From positions 22,753 through 86,752 of the forward strand of contig JACMPP010000067.1 in NCBI GenBank assembly GCA_014377445.1: a stretch of DNA of 64,000 nucleotides, written 5' to 3'. Both the position numbers and the translations under genes were made by a program. Under the pieces are notes generated by a model. That model worked only from the letters and a program-made list of their open reading frames with translations. It was not told the origin of the DNA and did not search any database. Each line of letters opens with the position of its first letter. Position 1 is the stretch's first letter. Of this stretch, positions 28,267 through 36,967 are shown piece by piece. This stretch comes from Oligoflexus sp. (GTDB taxonomy: Bacteria; Bdellovibrionota_B; Oligoflexia; Oligoflexales; Oligoflexaceae).

Positions 28267-30851
28267 GTAAACGTTATGTCATCGGCATCGATCTCGGCAC
28301 GACCAACAGCAGTTTAGCCTATATCGATCTGGAGGCCGCGGAAGCTTCGGCCCCGCAGCTCCTACCCTTGACGCAATGGGAGGATGAAGGGCAATCGATT
28401 GAAGATCTGCGCCTCCCCTCCTTTCTCTGGCTTCTGCCCAAAAATATTCTCAAAAAAGGTCTCTGGCCGCATCCGGCCTTTCCCGAACATAAAAGCCCCT
28501 GGGTCCTGGGCCGACTCGCCCGCTCGAAAGCTTTGAGCGCCCCCCTTGAAGTCGTCCACTCTGCCAAGTCCTGGCTCTCCACAGGAACGGTCCAACACCG
28601 GACGAGCCGTATTCTGCCTTGGGGCAGTGAAGGTGATAAACTCTCGCCGCTTGACGTTCAGACGGCAATACTCGATCACATTAAAAAAGTCTGGGACGTG
28701 AATTTCCCGGCTTATCCCTTCATCAATCAAAGTGTGGTGATCACCGTTCCCGCCTCCTTTGATGAGCTGGCCCAGCGCCTCACACTCGAGGCCGCAAAAC
28801 GCGCCGATTACCCTAAGTCAATCGAACTCCTGGAAGAACCTCTCGCCGCCTATTACGACTGGGAAGCGCGGCACCAGAAGCACAACAGCCGCATCCTCGT
28901 CTGTGATGTGGGCGGGGGAACCTGCGACTTCAGCCTGCTGCAAAGAAGCGCGGAAGGCACGGAAAGAATCAAAGTCAGTGAGCATCTCCTTTTGGGAGGC
29001 GACAACATCGATCTGACTCTGGCTCATCGCCTGGCGCAAAGACTCAGTCCCGAAGAACTCCCGCGCGAAGCCTGGAACCTCCTCCTCGCTCAGACCCGTC
29101 GCCTCAAAGAGCAGGCTTTGAATGGCGACCAAAACGAAGTGTTCCATCTCAGCATTCCCCTCGACTCGAAGCAACTGTTCGGCAGCTATCTGAGCGGAGA
29201 GGTCAGAGCCGAAGAGATCAGGACCTGGGTGCTTGAAGATTTCTTTCCCATCGTCAACCGGGACGAGCGTCCCGAGCGGCAGACCGGCCTGCAAAACTGG
29301 GGTCTGCCTTATGCCAAGGACACGGCCGTCACCCGACATCTCGCTGAATTTATCGCCGGACTGAAAATCGACGATCTCCTCTGCGTCGGCGGCACGCTTT
29401 TGCCCGAACTTTTGCAAAAGCGTATCCTGGAAAACGTATCTGCCTGGCAAAGCGCGGCCATCAATCGACTCATCGCCCCCGAATCCGATCTCGCTATTGC
29501 GTACGGAGCTGCGCGTTTCGCAGCTCTCAGAGCTCGTTCGGAAGAACTGATCCGATCGCCCTACCCGCGCGATCTCCTTATCGAGGTCGAGGACAAATCA
29601 GGCTCGCATGATCTCTGTCTGATGCCGAAGGGGCATCCGCGGATGACCCCTTACGAAGTGAAAATCCCGGGGCTTCATCTGCGTCTTGGACAAGAGGTTC
29701 GCTTTCAAATCAAAGCCGTTCAAAACGATGGCCAGAAATTACCTTTGCCAGCTTTGATCCTCAAATTATCCAAGGCCGGAAAACAAGATCTCATTCCGGT
29801 TCGTCTCCTTGCATCCGTGAGGGAAACCGGGGTTTTGGAAGTGAGCTGCCACACTCTCGATGACAGCGAGCAGTGGATCCTCGACTTCGCCATTGAGAGC
29901 GGGCGAAGCCAGGCCGAAGCCAGCAGTCCCCTGTCCAGCGAAACGCTGCCAAGTCTGATCGACGCTCAAAAACTTATTCGCCAACACTACAAGAAAGAGA
30001 GTACGGGCAGCCTTCGCATCGAACAGCTCCCGTTAGCCTTGGAAGAGATCTTTAAGCTCCCTCGCGACCAGTGGTCGGCCGATCATCTTCGGGGACTCTG
30101 GCCAACCCTTGAAGCCGTCATGTTCCAAAGGTCCGTCACGCCTGAACATGAGGCCATCTGGTTTTACCTCGCGGGCTTTTGTCTGAGGCCAGGCTTTGGT
30201 TATCGCGGAGACGAGGAGCGCATGAATTCGATCCTGCGCATTTACGACGAGAGCTTCCGTCGGGTCGATGGAAATGCCCACCTCCTCACCCACTGGTGGA
30301 TTTTATGGAGACGCCTTGCCGGAGGACTAAATACCAGCTTTCAACAAAAACTCTTCGATCGCTATATGCCACTCCTGAGAAAGGACAAAGATCCTTCGCC
30401 CGAACTCATACGCCTCCTGGCTTCGCTTGAGCGCCTCGACAAGACGGCCAAGGAGCAATTGGGACGCCTCTTCCTGAATCAGCTTAAGGAAGGCCTCAAA
30501 ACACACAGTGAGACCAGGCTATGGGGACTTGCGCGTCTCGCCGCACGCTATCCCGTGTATGCTTCAGCCGCCCATGTTCTCCCCCCTTCGACGATTGAAG
30601 GCTGGTCGGACGACCTCAGCTCGACTATCCTGCCCAGCAAAGCCAGGCCGGGCCTCTTCTATGCCTGGGCCGGCCGTTTGAGGGGCGATAAGCAATACGA
30701 CATCGATCCCGCCTATCGTCAGAAGTTTCTGGACAAGGTCGAGAATCCCGAATGGCGGAAAGCCCTCGAAGTGGTCGTCACTCCCGACTTCAACACCCAG
30801 TCGCAGATGCTCGCCGACACGCTTCCCAGCGGTTTTGTCTTCCGCCAGTAA
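28263..30851 (+). CDS. Hsp70 family protein with C-terminal DUF3731-like domain
   Basis: An 862-residue protein with an Hsp70 ATPase domain (GIDLGTTNSSLAY at the N-terminus, LVCDVGGGTCDFSL, CVGGTLLPELL). It then has a beta-rich segment (about 430-550) and a roughly 290-residue helical C-terminal region of the DUF3731 type (blocks WSADHLRGLWPTLEAVM, HEAIWFYLAGFCLRPGFGY, HWWILWRRLAGGLN). DUF3731 is found in Hsp70s that are encoded with DUF2760. The ATGA overlap at 28263 couples it to the shorter Hsp70. A paired, membrane-associated chaperone is the likely role. The ATPase domain is secure; the function of the C-terminal domain is not known. Confidence 0.9.
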   Translation: MSKRYVIGIDLGTTNSSLAYIDLEAAEASAPQLLPLTQWEDEGQSIEDLRLPSFLWLLPKNILKKGLWPHPAFPEHKSPWVLGRLARSKALSAPLEVVHSAKSWLSTGTVQHRTSRILPWGSEGDKLSPLDVQTAILDHIKKVWDVNFPAYPFINQSVVITVPASFDELAQRLTLEAAKRADYPKSIELLEEPLAAYYDWEARHQKHNSRILVCDVGGGTCDFSLLQRSAEGTERIKVSEHLLLGGDNIDLTLAHRLAQRLSPEELPREAWNLLLAQTRRLKEQALNGDQNEVFHLSIPLDSKQLFGSYLSGEVRAEEIRTWVLEDFFPIVNRDERPERQTGLQNWGLPYAKDTAVTRHLAEFIAGLKIDDLLCVGGTLLPELLQKRILENVSAWQSAAINRLIAPESDLAIAYGAARFAALRARSEELIRSPYPRDLLIEVEDKSGSHDLCLMPKGHPRMTPYEVKIPGLHLRLGQEVRFQIKAVQNDGQKLPLPALILKLSKAGKQDLIPVRLLASVRETGVLEVSCHTLDDSEQWILDFAIESGRSQAEASSPLSSETLPSLIDAQKLIRQHYKKESTGSLRIEQLPLALEEIFKLPRDQWSADHLRGLWPTLEAVMFQRSVTPEHEAIWFYLAGFCLRPGFGYRGDEERMNSILRIYDESFRRVDGNAHLLTHWWILWRRLAGGLNTSFQQKLFDRYMPLLRKDKDPSPELIRLLASLERLDKTAKEQLGRLFLNQLKEGLKTHSETRLWGLARLAARYPVYASAAHVLPPSTIEGWSDDLSSTILPSKARPGLFYAWAGRLRGDKQYDIDPAYRQKFLDKVENPEWRKALEVVVTPDFNTQSQMLADTLPSGFVFRQ

Positions 30852-30855
30852 TCTT

Positions 30856-30886
30856 AAAAAAAGAGCCAGGAGTGTGAACTCCTGGC
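30856..30886 (-). terminator. Terminator, T run on minus strand
   Basis: GCCAGGAGT (30865-30873) pairs perfectly with ACTCCTGGC (30878-30886) around GTGA. In the minus direction a T run follows (30862-30856), so it best serves the mrcB/TPR lipoprotein transcript ending at 31070. Because it lies 14 bases after the plus-strand Hsp70 stop, it may also stop that transcript weakly. Confidence 0.8.
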
Positions 30887-31069
30887 CTGAAACACACTAA
30901 GGGACGGAAACACTCCCGACTAAAGCCGAGACTTTTTATAAGTAATTCATCGCGCCCCATGCGATAATCTCTTCCAATAAATCTACCCATACAGAGCAGG
31001 AACTTCGGTCTTAGAGACTGGGGGCTTTACTAAGCATTAAACCACTTGGGCCACGTAATAAGATAGGAA

Positions 31070-31714
31070 TTATTTCTTCAATTCTTTCACACGGCGCGTG
31101 GCCTCTTGCAGACCTTTTTTCCCACCGCTTTTCTCACGGCAGTGATTGACGAAAGCCCAGATGACTTTCTTGTTGGCCGGATCCGAAACATTTTCCAAAC
31201 TGCGCATCGCCCATTGTTCGGCATCTTCATAGGCTTTTTCGTGCTCAGAAACGCGAGCCATCATAAAGCTGGTGCGCGGATCATGCAGATCCATGCGATA
31301 GGCGCGGTCAGCCTGAGCCCGGGCCTCAAGGATTTTACCCTTTTTAAGAGACTCCTCGGCATTGCTGAGAAGGCGTTTCACGGGAGCCGACAAAGGATCG
31401 TTCATCTGCAGAGTGCCGCTTGAAGACGAGCCTGCGGTCGCGCCAGGCGAAGGAGCGGGGGTGGTACGAGCGGGCGTCGTTGCCGGTCTCGCCGACGGCT
31501 TGGAAACCGACGGAGCGGGCGGCGGAGGAACTGTTACCAAAGGAACCGATTGAACGGGCGATGGCGCCGACGGCGGTGCTAACGGCGAAGGCATTTGGCT
31601 GGGCTTTGCCATCGAACCCTGGCGAACGGGATAATCATCGTCATCCTGGTGCGCGCAAGTTGATCCCAAAATCGATAAAACCAGCAAAAAGCTATACGTA
31701 TACTTTGCTTTCAA
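31070..31714 (-). CDS. Proline-rich TPR lipoprotein
   Basis: About 214 residues if started at TTG 31714, which has AAAGGA seven bases upstream and gives a clean lipoprotein signal (KAKYTYSFLLVLSILGSTC). ATG at 31747 overlaps the mrcB stop and would put 11 unneeded residues ahead of the signal. After the Cys comes a long Pro/Ala/Ser-rich spacer (about 70 residues) able to span the periplasm, then a TPR-like helical domain (SNAEESLKKGKILEARAQADRAYR and repeats) of about 100 residues. It lies directly downstream of mrcB and is probably co-transcribed. That context suggests a role near peptidoglycan synthesis, for example as an outer-membrane lipoprotein partner of PBP1b in the way LpoB is, but it does not resemble LpoB in sequence. 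Confidence 0.78.
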   Translation of the reverse strand: MKAKYTYSFLLVLSILGSTCAHQDDDDYPVRQGSMAKPSQMPSPLAPPSAPSPVQSVPLVTVPPPPAPSVSKPSARPATTPARTTPAPSPGATAGSSSSGTLQMNDPLSAPVKRLLSNAEESLKKGKILEARAQADRAYRMDLHDPRTSFMMARVSEHEKAYEDAEQWAMRSLENVSDPANKKVIWAFVNHCREKSGGKKGLQEATRRVKELKK

Positions 31715-31737
31715 GTTCAATTCCTTTTGCGTAACGC

Positions 31738-34041
31738 TTAGAACCAATCAAAAAGTGATGTCGAAGTCGTGGTGCCTGTTGCTGTGGGATCCACCACCGG
31801 AGCTTGGACCGGGCAAGGTCCCGGCGTTCCTTGAGGAACAGTCTTCTTGGTGAAGGGAAGATAGCGGACGCCGACACAGTCGGCTGAGCTCAATCCACCA
31901 GACTGTCCGTCCACCCATTGGTAGCTTACGCCTTCTGGTGTTTTGAGTGCTAAGGATTTATGAGCGACTTTGGCCATAATCCTTGACCAGACTGCGAGAC
32001 CGCCGGTTGCACCGGTTAATTTCGTGGGTAAATGCTGATCGTTGCCAACCCATGCCACCGTCAAACGATCTCCGGTAAACCCTGCAAACCAGCTATCGCG
32101 GGCATCGTTGGATGTTCCTGTTTTGCCGGCTGCATGGATATCCATGGGGAGATAATTAAAGGCGCTACGGGCCGTGCCTTCAAAGACAACGGCACGCAAA
32201 GCGTAGTGCATAAGATGCATCACATCGGAATCGAACTCTTTGTGAATTTTGCTTGGATAAGAACGAACAGCTTTGCCCTGGCTATCCTGAACACCCCGTA
32301 CCGCTCTCAGATCGGAACGATACCCGCCCGAGAAGATCGTGTAGTACATGCCGGCAACATTGAAAGGACTCATGTCCACCGAACCGAGGATCATCGACGG
32401 TGCGAGCGGAAATTCCTTGGCTCCCGTCAGCTTCTTAAAGGTATCTCGAATGTTGGGCAAACCCACTTCCATACCCAGACGAACGGTCGCCTGGTTGAGT
32501 GATTGCGTAAGCATTTTCAAAAGACTGATTTCGCCATGAGAGCTGTGATCGAAATTTTGTGGCTCCCAAACCTTGCCCTTACCCAGCGGTACCGTGATCG
32601 GCGCGTCGGAGATCTGGCTGGCCAAAGTCTTGCCCGAGCGAAGAGCGGTGAGAAGGACCGCTGGCTTTGCGAGCGAGCCTATGGTGCGCTTGGCATCGAG
32701 AGCGCGATTGAATCCCTGATAGGCGGAAACCTTGTCACCCACGATCGAGAGGACTTCGCCCGACTCCGAGACGGTGACGGTGGCCACTTGCAGCGCATCA
32801 CCGGCTTTGCCTTGCGACTTGATAAAATCTTCGACCGATTTTTCCGAAGAAATCTGTGCAATCGGATCGAAGGCGGTAAAGACACGAAGGCCGTCGGCGC
32901 CCAAATCCTCCTGCTCGTAATCCCTATGAAGGTTACGGCGAACGAGATCGAGGTAAGCCGGAAAGCGGTTGGTCAACCACTGACGGCTGGGAGTCGCCTT
33001 CACTTTTTGTTTAACGGCGGCATCGTGCTCCTCTTGCGTGATCTTCTCCGATTCAAGCAAAAGATCGAGTACACGATCGCGACGTTTCTTGGCGCGATCC
33101 GGATAACGCATGGGATTGTAGATGGAGGGGCCATTGACAAGTGCGGCCAGCAAAGCCGCCTGATCAAGCGTCAATCGCGATAGATTGCGGCCGTAGTAGA
33201 ACTCGCTCGCGAGTCCAAAGCCGTGGATTGCATTGTCGCCGCTCTGACCCAAATAGATTTCGTTGATGTAAGTTTCGAGAATTTCGTCCTTGGTATAGTG
33301 GACTTCCAAAAGAACAGCGTAGACCGCTTCCACGAGTTTCCGTTTGAGGGAACGCTCGGAGCTTAAATAGAAGTTTTTCACAAGCTGCTGAGTGAGAGTA
33401 CTGCCGCCCTGAACCCAACGACCCGCACGCGCGTTGGTCAGAGACGCACGGAATATACCTTTGATCGAGACACCAAAGTGATCGTAAAAATCACGATCCT
33501 CGATCGCCAGAAGAGATTCTATAAGGGACTTTGGAACGTCTTTGAGTTGAACGAGTTTTCTATCCTCCTTTTGGGAAGGATAGATTCCACCGATCTTCAG
33601 GGGATCGAGACGGGCGAGATCGAGATCCTGACCGCCTGCGGTCAGTGACGCGATGCTGCGGCCGTTGAAGCGAACCTTGAGAAGAAGTGCATCCTCGGGT
33701 CCTTCAAAAAAGGCAAAGGCACGGCGAAAGACCGTCGCCTGGCCATCGCTCAGCATGTACTCACCCGGTTGGGTAACCTGCTTGGACGCTTTGTAATATC
33801 CGAGTTCCTTTAACTCCAGCTCGAGATCCGCTGCCGAGAGCGCTGCGTCCTGATAGAGTTCGAGAGGGCGTGCGTATACCTGCGACGGAAGTCGCCAGCG
33901 CTTGCCTTCGAATTTTTCGCGGACGGTATTATCCATCCGAATGAGCTGAAGGGTACCCAATAAAAACACAAAACCTGCGACGAATGCAGGCCAATAAGGC
34001 TTTAATGGGCGTAATTTGTCGCGAAATTGAGACCAATTCAT
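31738..34041 (-). CDS. mrcB: Bifunctional penicillin-binding protein 1B (transglycosylase/transpeptidase)
   Basis: A 767-residue class A PBP. A cytosolic tail and one membrane helix (about 18-36) are followed by a UB2H-like domain (about 50-150, RLPSQVYARPLELY), a GT51 glycosyltransferase with catalytic Glu181 in AIEDRDFYDH and the GGSTLTQQLVKN motif, and a transpeptidase with Ser456-x-x-Lys459 (SLAKP), SLNQ and Lys640-Thr-Gly-Thr643. All active-site residues are present. It polymerises and cross-links peptidoglycan at the inner membrane. The UB2H segment marks it as the PBP1b rather than PBP1a type. The downstream lipoprotein gene may encode a partner. Confidence 0.93.
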   Translation of the reverse strand: MNWSQFRDKLRPLKPYWPAFVAGFVFLLGTLQLIRMDNTVREKFEGKRWRLPSQVYARPLELYQDAALSAADLELELKELGYYKASKQVTQPGEYMLSDGQATVFRRAFAFFEGPEDALLLKVRFNGRSIASLTAGGQDLDLARLDPLKIGGIYPSQKEDRKLVQLKDVPKSLIESLLAIEDRDFYDHFGVSIKGIFRASLTNARAGRWVQGGSTLTQQLVKNFYLSSERSLKRKLVEAVYAVLLEVHYTKDEILETYINEIYLGQSGDNAIHGFGLASEFYYGRNLSRLTLDQAALLAALVNGPSIYNPMRYPDRAKKRRDRVLDLLLESEKITQEEHDAAVKQKVKATPSRQWLTNRFPAYLDLVRRNLHRDYEQEDLGADGLRVFTAFDPIAQISSEKSVEDFIKSQGKAGDALQVATVTVSESGEVLSIVGDKVSAYQGFNRALDAKRTIGSLAKPAVLLTALRSGKTLASQISDAPITVPLGKGKVWEPQNFDHSSHGEISLLKMLTQSLNQATVRLGMEVGLPNIRDTFKKLTGAKEFPLAPSMILGSVDMSPFNVAGMYYTIFSGGYRSDLRAVRGVQDSQGKAVRSYPSKIHKEFDSDVMHLMHYALRAVVFEGTARSAFNYLPMDIHAAGKTGTSNDARDSWFAGFTGDRLTVAWVGNDQHLPTKLTGATGGLAVWSRIMAKVAHKSLALKTPEGVSYQWVDGQSGGLSSADCVGVRYLPFTKKTVPQGTPGPCPVQAPVVDPTATGTTTSTSLFDWF

Positions 34042-34204
34042 GCGTTAAATACCTGAATTTTGCAAAGCTATTGCTCAGTCTTTAAGTACAGATCACGGAA
34101 TGTAGTCTTGAATGGCTTAAACCGCTAGTGAAAATTTGCCTTAGTGGGGCGGGAAGGCGGAAGGGGCCTAGAATGGCCCCTAAATAGGCAGATAATTGAG
34201 GATA

Positions 34205-35020
34205 TTAGAAGGAAGTGGACGAACATTGAGCAACCGATTGGTCGCAACCGCCGAATCGATCTTTCACTTTCGCGCAACGCTGAGCCAGGTGAGTAAACGC
34301 TTTGGCTTTCGCCACCGCTTCGTTACGGCCCAGACCCTTGACCGCAATGCTGTTCCCTTTGTCGTCCTTCACCTGACAGCTTGCTACAAACTTAGGCAGC
34401 TTGTCACCACAGCGGCGCCACATCACTTCATAAACCTGTTCGAGTTGGCCATCGACCGAGTCGACTGTGAGAAGACCTGTAGCATTCTTGCCGCCGCCGC
34501 GAACAACCGCAGTGGCCTTCACAACGAAATCCTTCACGCGTTGGCTGGCATTGGCTTTACAACCGGTCCAACGAACGGAATTAAAAGGAACCTGTTCGGA
34601 GTGAACATAATCTTCAGCAAATGGGCCTTTCCACTCCATAACGTTGTCGCGTTCCACACCTTTGGTGCCGAACTGAATTTCCTGACGACCGAGGACGCCG
34701 GCATCCAGTTGAGCGAAGCCGCGCATCGTTACGGATAAAACTGCGTATTCCCAATTAGCGTCTTGTTCTGTGTCAAAGACGAGGCGACAAACGCGTCGGT
34801 TCTCATTTAGGGCGTTGGGGCCTTTTTCTGCGACGAAATCCGCGAAGCTAACGGTGAAAGCTTCCTTGTCATCGCTGACGTTGATCGAAACCGTACCTGC
34901 TTTGCAGGCATCCCCTGACGAAACGATATCTTTGATGCGGAAGCTCGAAGGCGTAACCGCGTCCTGAGCCAAGGCTGTGAAAGCCGAGAATAGTGTTGCG
35001 ATAAGGATGAGATGTTTCAT
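34205..35020 (-). CDS. DUF4360 domain secreted protein
   Basis: A 271-residue exported protein with a signal peptide ending ALAQ. Residues about 30-170 match the DUF4360 pattern: SGDACKAGTVSINVSDDKEAFTVSFADF, RRVCRLVFDTEQDANWEYAVLSVTMRGFAQLDAGV, with conserved Cys pairs. The C-terminal 90 residues (CQVKDDKGNSIAVKGLGRNEAVAKAKAF, several Cys) form an extra cysteine-rich module. DUF4360 is common in secreted proteins of fungi and actinobacteria and has no established function. A good AAAGGAAA site precedes the ATG. It is a single gene. Confidence 0.8.
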   Translation of the reverse strand: MKHLILIATLFSAFTALAQDAVTPSSFRIKDIVSSGDACKAGTVSINVSDDKEAFTVSFADFVAEKGPNALNENRRVCRLVFDTEQDANWEYAVLSVTMRGFAQLDAGVLGRQEIQFGTKGVERDNVMEWKGPFAEDYVHSEQVPFNSVRWTGCKANASQRVKDFVVKATAVVRGGGKNATGLLTVDSVDGQLEQVYEVMWRRCGDKLPKFVASCQVKDDKGNSIAVKGLGRNEAVAKAKAFTHLAQRCAKVKDRFGGCDQSVAQCSSTSF

Positions 35021-35305
35021 GAGTATTTCCTTTAAAACGAGACTCTGCGTAGCTTATATACAGAATTCGCCCTGAAACCTAGCTCATTCTGCCAGACGGA
35101 AAAATAGCGTATTCGTCTGGATTCATTGAGGAATAGAGGGGACTGCGCAAGCGGGGAAAAGCCGATGAAAGAAGATTTAGGAAGCAGCGCCAAAGCGGCG
35201 CTAAAATTGGGTCGGCTTCACGAAGAACGATTCGGGACAAGCTCTGAAGGTCGTGGCCGCGGCTTCAAAACCGCGACCGTAAGCATAAAAGGTGGCCCCC
35301 CAGAC
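35021..35305. other. Structured intergenic region with two hairpins
   Basis: Hairpin one: AGCGCC (35186-35191) with GGCGCT (35197-35202), enclosed by a longer pairing GCCGA (35161-35165) with TCGGC (35212-35216). Hairpin two: GGTCG-CGG-type arms around 35251-35282. A 52-codon plus-strand frame starts at ATG 35165 with GGGGA upstream but runs into the end of the neighbouring gene, and I do not call it. It may contain the terminator of the PDZ-thioredoxin gene and the leader of the DUF4360 gene. Confidence 0.4.
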
Positions 35306-36109
35306 TCAGGACTTTTGCTTTGATAGAATTTCCGCTTTCTTGAGCAGAGTTTCGAGATACTCCCCCACCCCAACAGTCAAATCGTTCACGACACCTTTTT
35401 GATCGACCAGGATAAAAGCTGGAATCGATCCCATACCGTAAGCGGACTGGACTTTGTTCGCCACATCCTGCGTCTGCGCGTAGCCGATCTTCTCACGTGT
35501 TACAAAAGCCTGAATAACGGCCGGCTCCTCATCGCTGATGCCGATGATGGGAATGTCTTGGTGTTTCGCTGACCAGGCACTCAAATAAGGCGCTGCCGCA
35601 CGGCAGGCAGGGCACCAGGTGGCCCAGAACTCAAGGACGTAGACCTTGCCCTTGAGATCCGCATTGCGATAGACCGTCTGGTCTTTGATCGAGGCCAATT
35701 CGAAGGCCGGAGCCGCTTTGTTCAGAAGCTGCGCCTTGGCCAGATCGAGCATATCGGGGACGATCTCGAGCTTGAGGTCCTTGGTTTCGTCTTTCCCTTT
35801 GCGTTTGTAGTGAACCACGACCTTGCTGCCAACACCTCGGGCGCGCAGAATCGCCATGAGTTCGTCGCGATTTTTGACCTTATCTTTATCGATGGCCTTT
35901 ATGAGGTCGCCACTCACAAAGCCGGCCCGCTCGGCCGGGGCTCCCGGGATCACCCGTTTCACTAATATGGTGTCGGGTGCCGTAGCGTCCAGTTCAACCC
36001 CGAGCCATGGCTGAACCTGTTGGGCCCCGGCGGCAAAGACCAGCTGTCCACTCATGGCTAGAGTCAGGCTAAAAACGAACTGAAGACTCAGACTCGATAT
36101 CTTTCTCAA
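35306..36109 (-). CDS. PDZ-thioredoxin (TlpA-like) fusion protein, periplasmic
   Basis: A 267-residue exported protein. A signal peptide (ending VFAAG) is followed by a PDZ domain (about 33-115, PWLGVELD, VIPGAPAERAGFVSGDLIKAIDKDKV) and a TlpA-type thioredoxin domain (about 130-265) with WATWCPACR as the active-site CxxC and the cis-Pro loop GSIPAF. PDZ domains bind peptide termini or tune proteases; TlpA domains reduce disulfides. The fusion suggests a periplasmic thiol reductant that docks on a partner. It is a single gene with no cytochrome maturation genes nearby. Domain calls are strong; partner unknown. Confidence 0.88.
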   Translation of the reverse strand: MRKISSLSLQFVFSLTLAMSGQLVFAAGAQQVQPWLGVELDATAPDTILVKRVIPGAPAERAGFVSGDLIKAIDKDKVKNRDELMAILRARGVGSKVVVHYKRKGKDETKDLKLEIVPDMLDLAKAQLLNKAAPAFELASIKDQTVYRNADLKGKVYVLEFWATWCPACRAAAPYLSAWSAKHQDIPIIGISDEEPAVIQAFVTREKIGYAQTQDVANKVQSAYGMGSIPAFILVDQKGVVNDLTVGVGEYLETLLKKAEILSKQKS

Positions 36110-36210
36110 TGGGAAACTCCCAAACAGGCAAAGGGTGGCTGCGCCCCAGGCGAGACGAGGCGATAGGAAAGTATAACAAGGATTAAAGGGAAAAGGGATG
36201 GGGGGAACGG

Positions 36211-36226
36211 GGCCCCGGGCGGGGCC
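36211..36226 (-). terminator. GC-rich hairpin after livF
   Basis: GGCCCC (36211-36216) pairs with GGGGCC (36221-36226) around GGGC, 13 bases after the livF stop. There is no clean T run in the minus direction, so it may stabilise the 3' end rather than terminate alone. Confidence 0.4.
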
Positions 36227-36238
36227 TGGGACTGACGA

Positions 36239-36964
36239 TCAGTGACCGCCGAGATAGGCTTTCTTCACATCTTCGTTGCTGAGGAGTTCTGTGCCCGAAC
36301 CGGTCAGGCTGATGGCTCCGTTGCTCAGGACGTAGGCGCGATCGGCAAGTTTGAGGGCCTGGTTGGCGTTTTGTTCCACAATGAAAATCGTGGTGCCATC
36401 AGCCGCGATCTGCTTCAAGGTCGTAAAAATGGTTTTCACAATCAGAGGTGCCAGACCCAGACTCGGCTCGTCGAGCAGGAGGAGCTTCGGTTTCGCCATC
36501 ATGGAGCGACCGATCGCTAGCATCTGCTGTTCGCCGCCCGACAAAGTCCCGGCTCTCTGATCGCGTCTTTCATAGAGTCTTGGAAAAAGCTCATAGATCG
36601 TCTTGAGAGTCGGCCCTGCATGGCTTTTATCCGTGCAGGCCACCAGTCCCATGGCCAGATTTTCGGACACCGACATCGCCGGAAAAATCCGTCGGCCTTC
36701 GGGCACGAGCGAAAGGCCGCGTCTCGACACCATATGGGTCGGCAGCACTGTGATGTCTTCGCCGCCGAAGAAAATTTCGCCACTATAAGGCGATGGCGTT
36801 GCAAAAAGACTCTTGAGCAAAGTGGTCTTGCCCGCGCCGTTGCTCCCGATCAAGGTCACGATCTCACCGGGCATGACATGCAAACTCACACCATGCAAAA
36901 CCTTGGTTTGACCGTAGGCGACGCTGATATTCTTTAAGTCTAAGATAGCTTCGTCTTTTTTCAC
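36239..36964 (-). CDS. livF: Branched-chain amino acid ABC transporter ATPase LivF
   Basis: A 241-residue ABC ATPase. Walker A is GSNGAGKTT, the signature is LSGGEQQML, Walker B is LLLLDEPSLGL and the switch His sits in FIVEQN, where the LivF subgroup has Q. The segment LVPEGRRIFPAMSVSENLAMG is diagnostic of LivF. It energises uptake of leucine, isoleucine, valine or related amides at the inner membrane. It is the last gene of livKHMGF, three bases after livG. Confidence 0.95.
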   Translation of the reverse strand: MKKDEAILDLKNISVAYGQTKVLHGVSLHVMPGEIVTLIGSNGAGKTTLLKSLFATPSPYSGEIFFGGEDITVLPTHMVSRRGLSLVPEGRRIFPAMSVSENLAMGLVACTDKSHAGPTLKTIYELFPRLYERRDQRAGTLSGGEQQMLAIGRSMMAKPKLLLLDEPSLGLAPLIVKTIFTTLKQIAADGTTIFIVEQNANQALKLADRAYVLSNGAISLTGSGTELLSNEDVKKAYLGGH

Positions 36965-36967
36965 GTC

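Noticed and set aside
32503..33183. A 226-codon plus-strand frame inside mrcB
   Set aside because: It is antisense to the transpeptidase and glycosyltransferase domains of PBP1b, which carry all catalytic motifs.
35165..35323. A 52-codon plus-strand frame with GGGGA upstream
   Set aside because: It ends inside the convergent PDZ-thioredoxin gene and its sequence is dominated by hairpin-forming GC tracts; evidence too weak to call.
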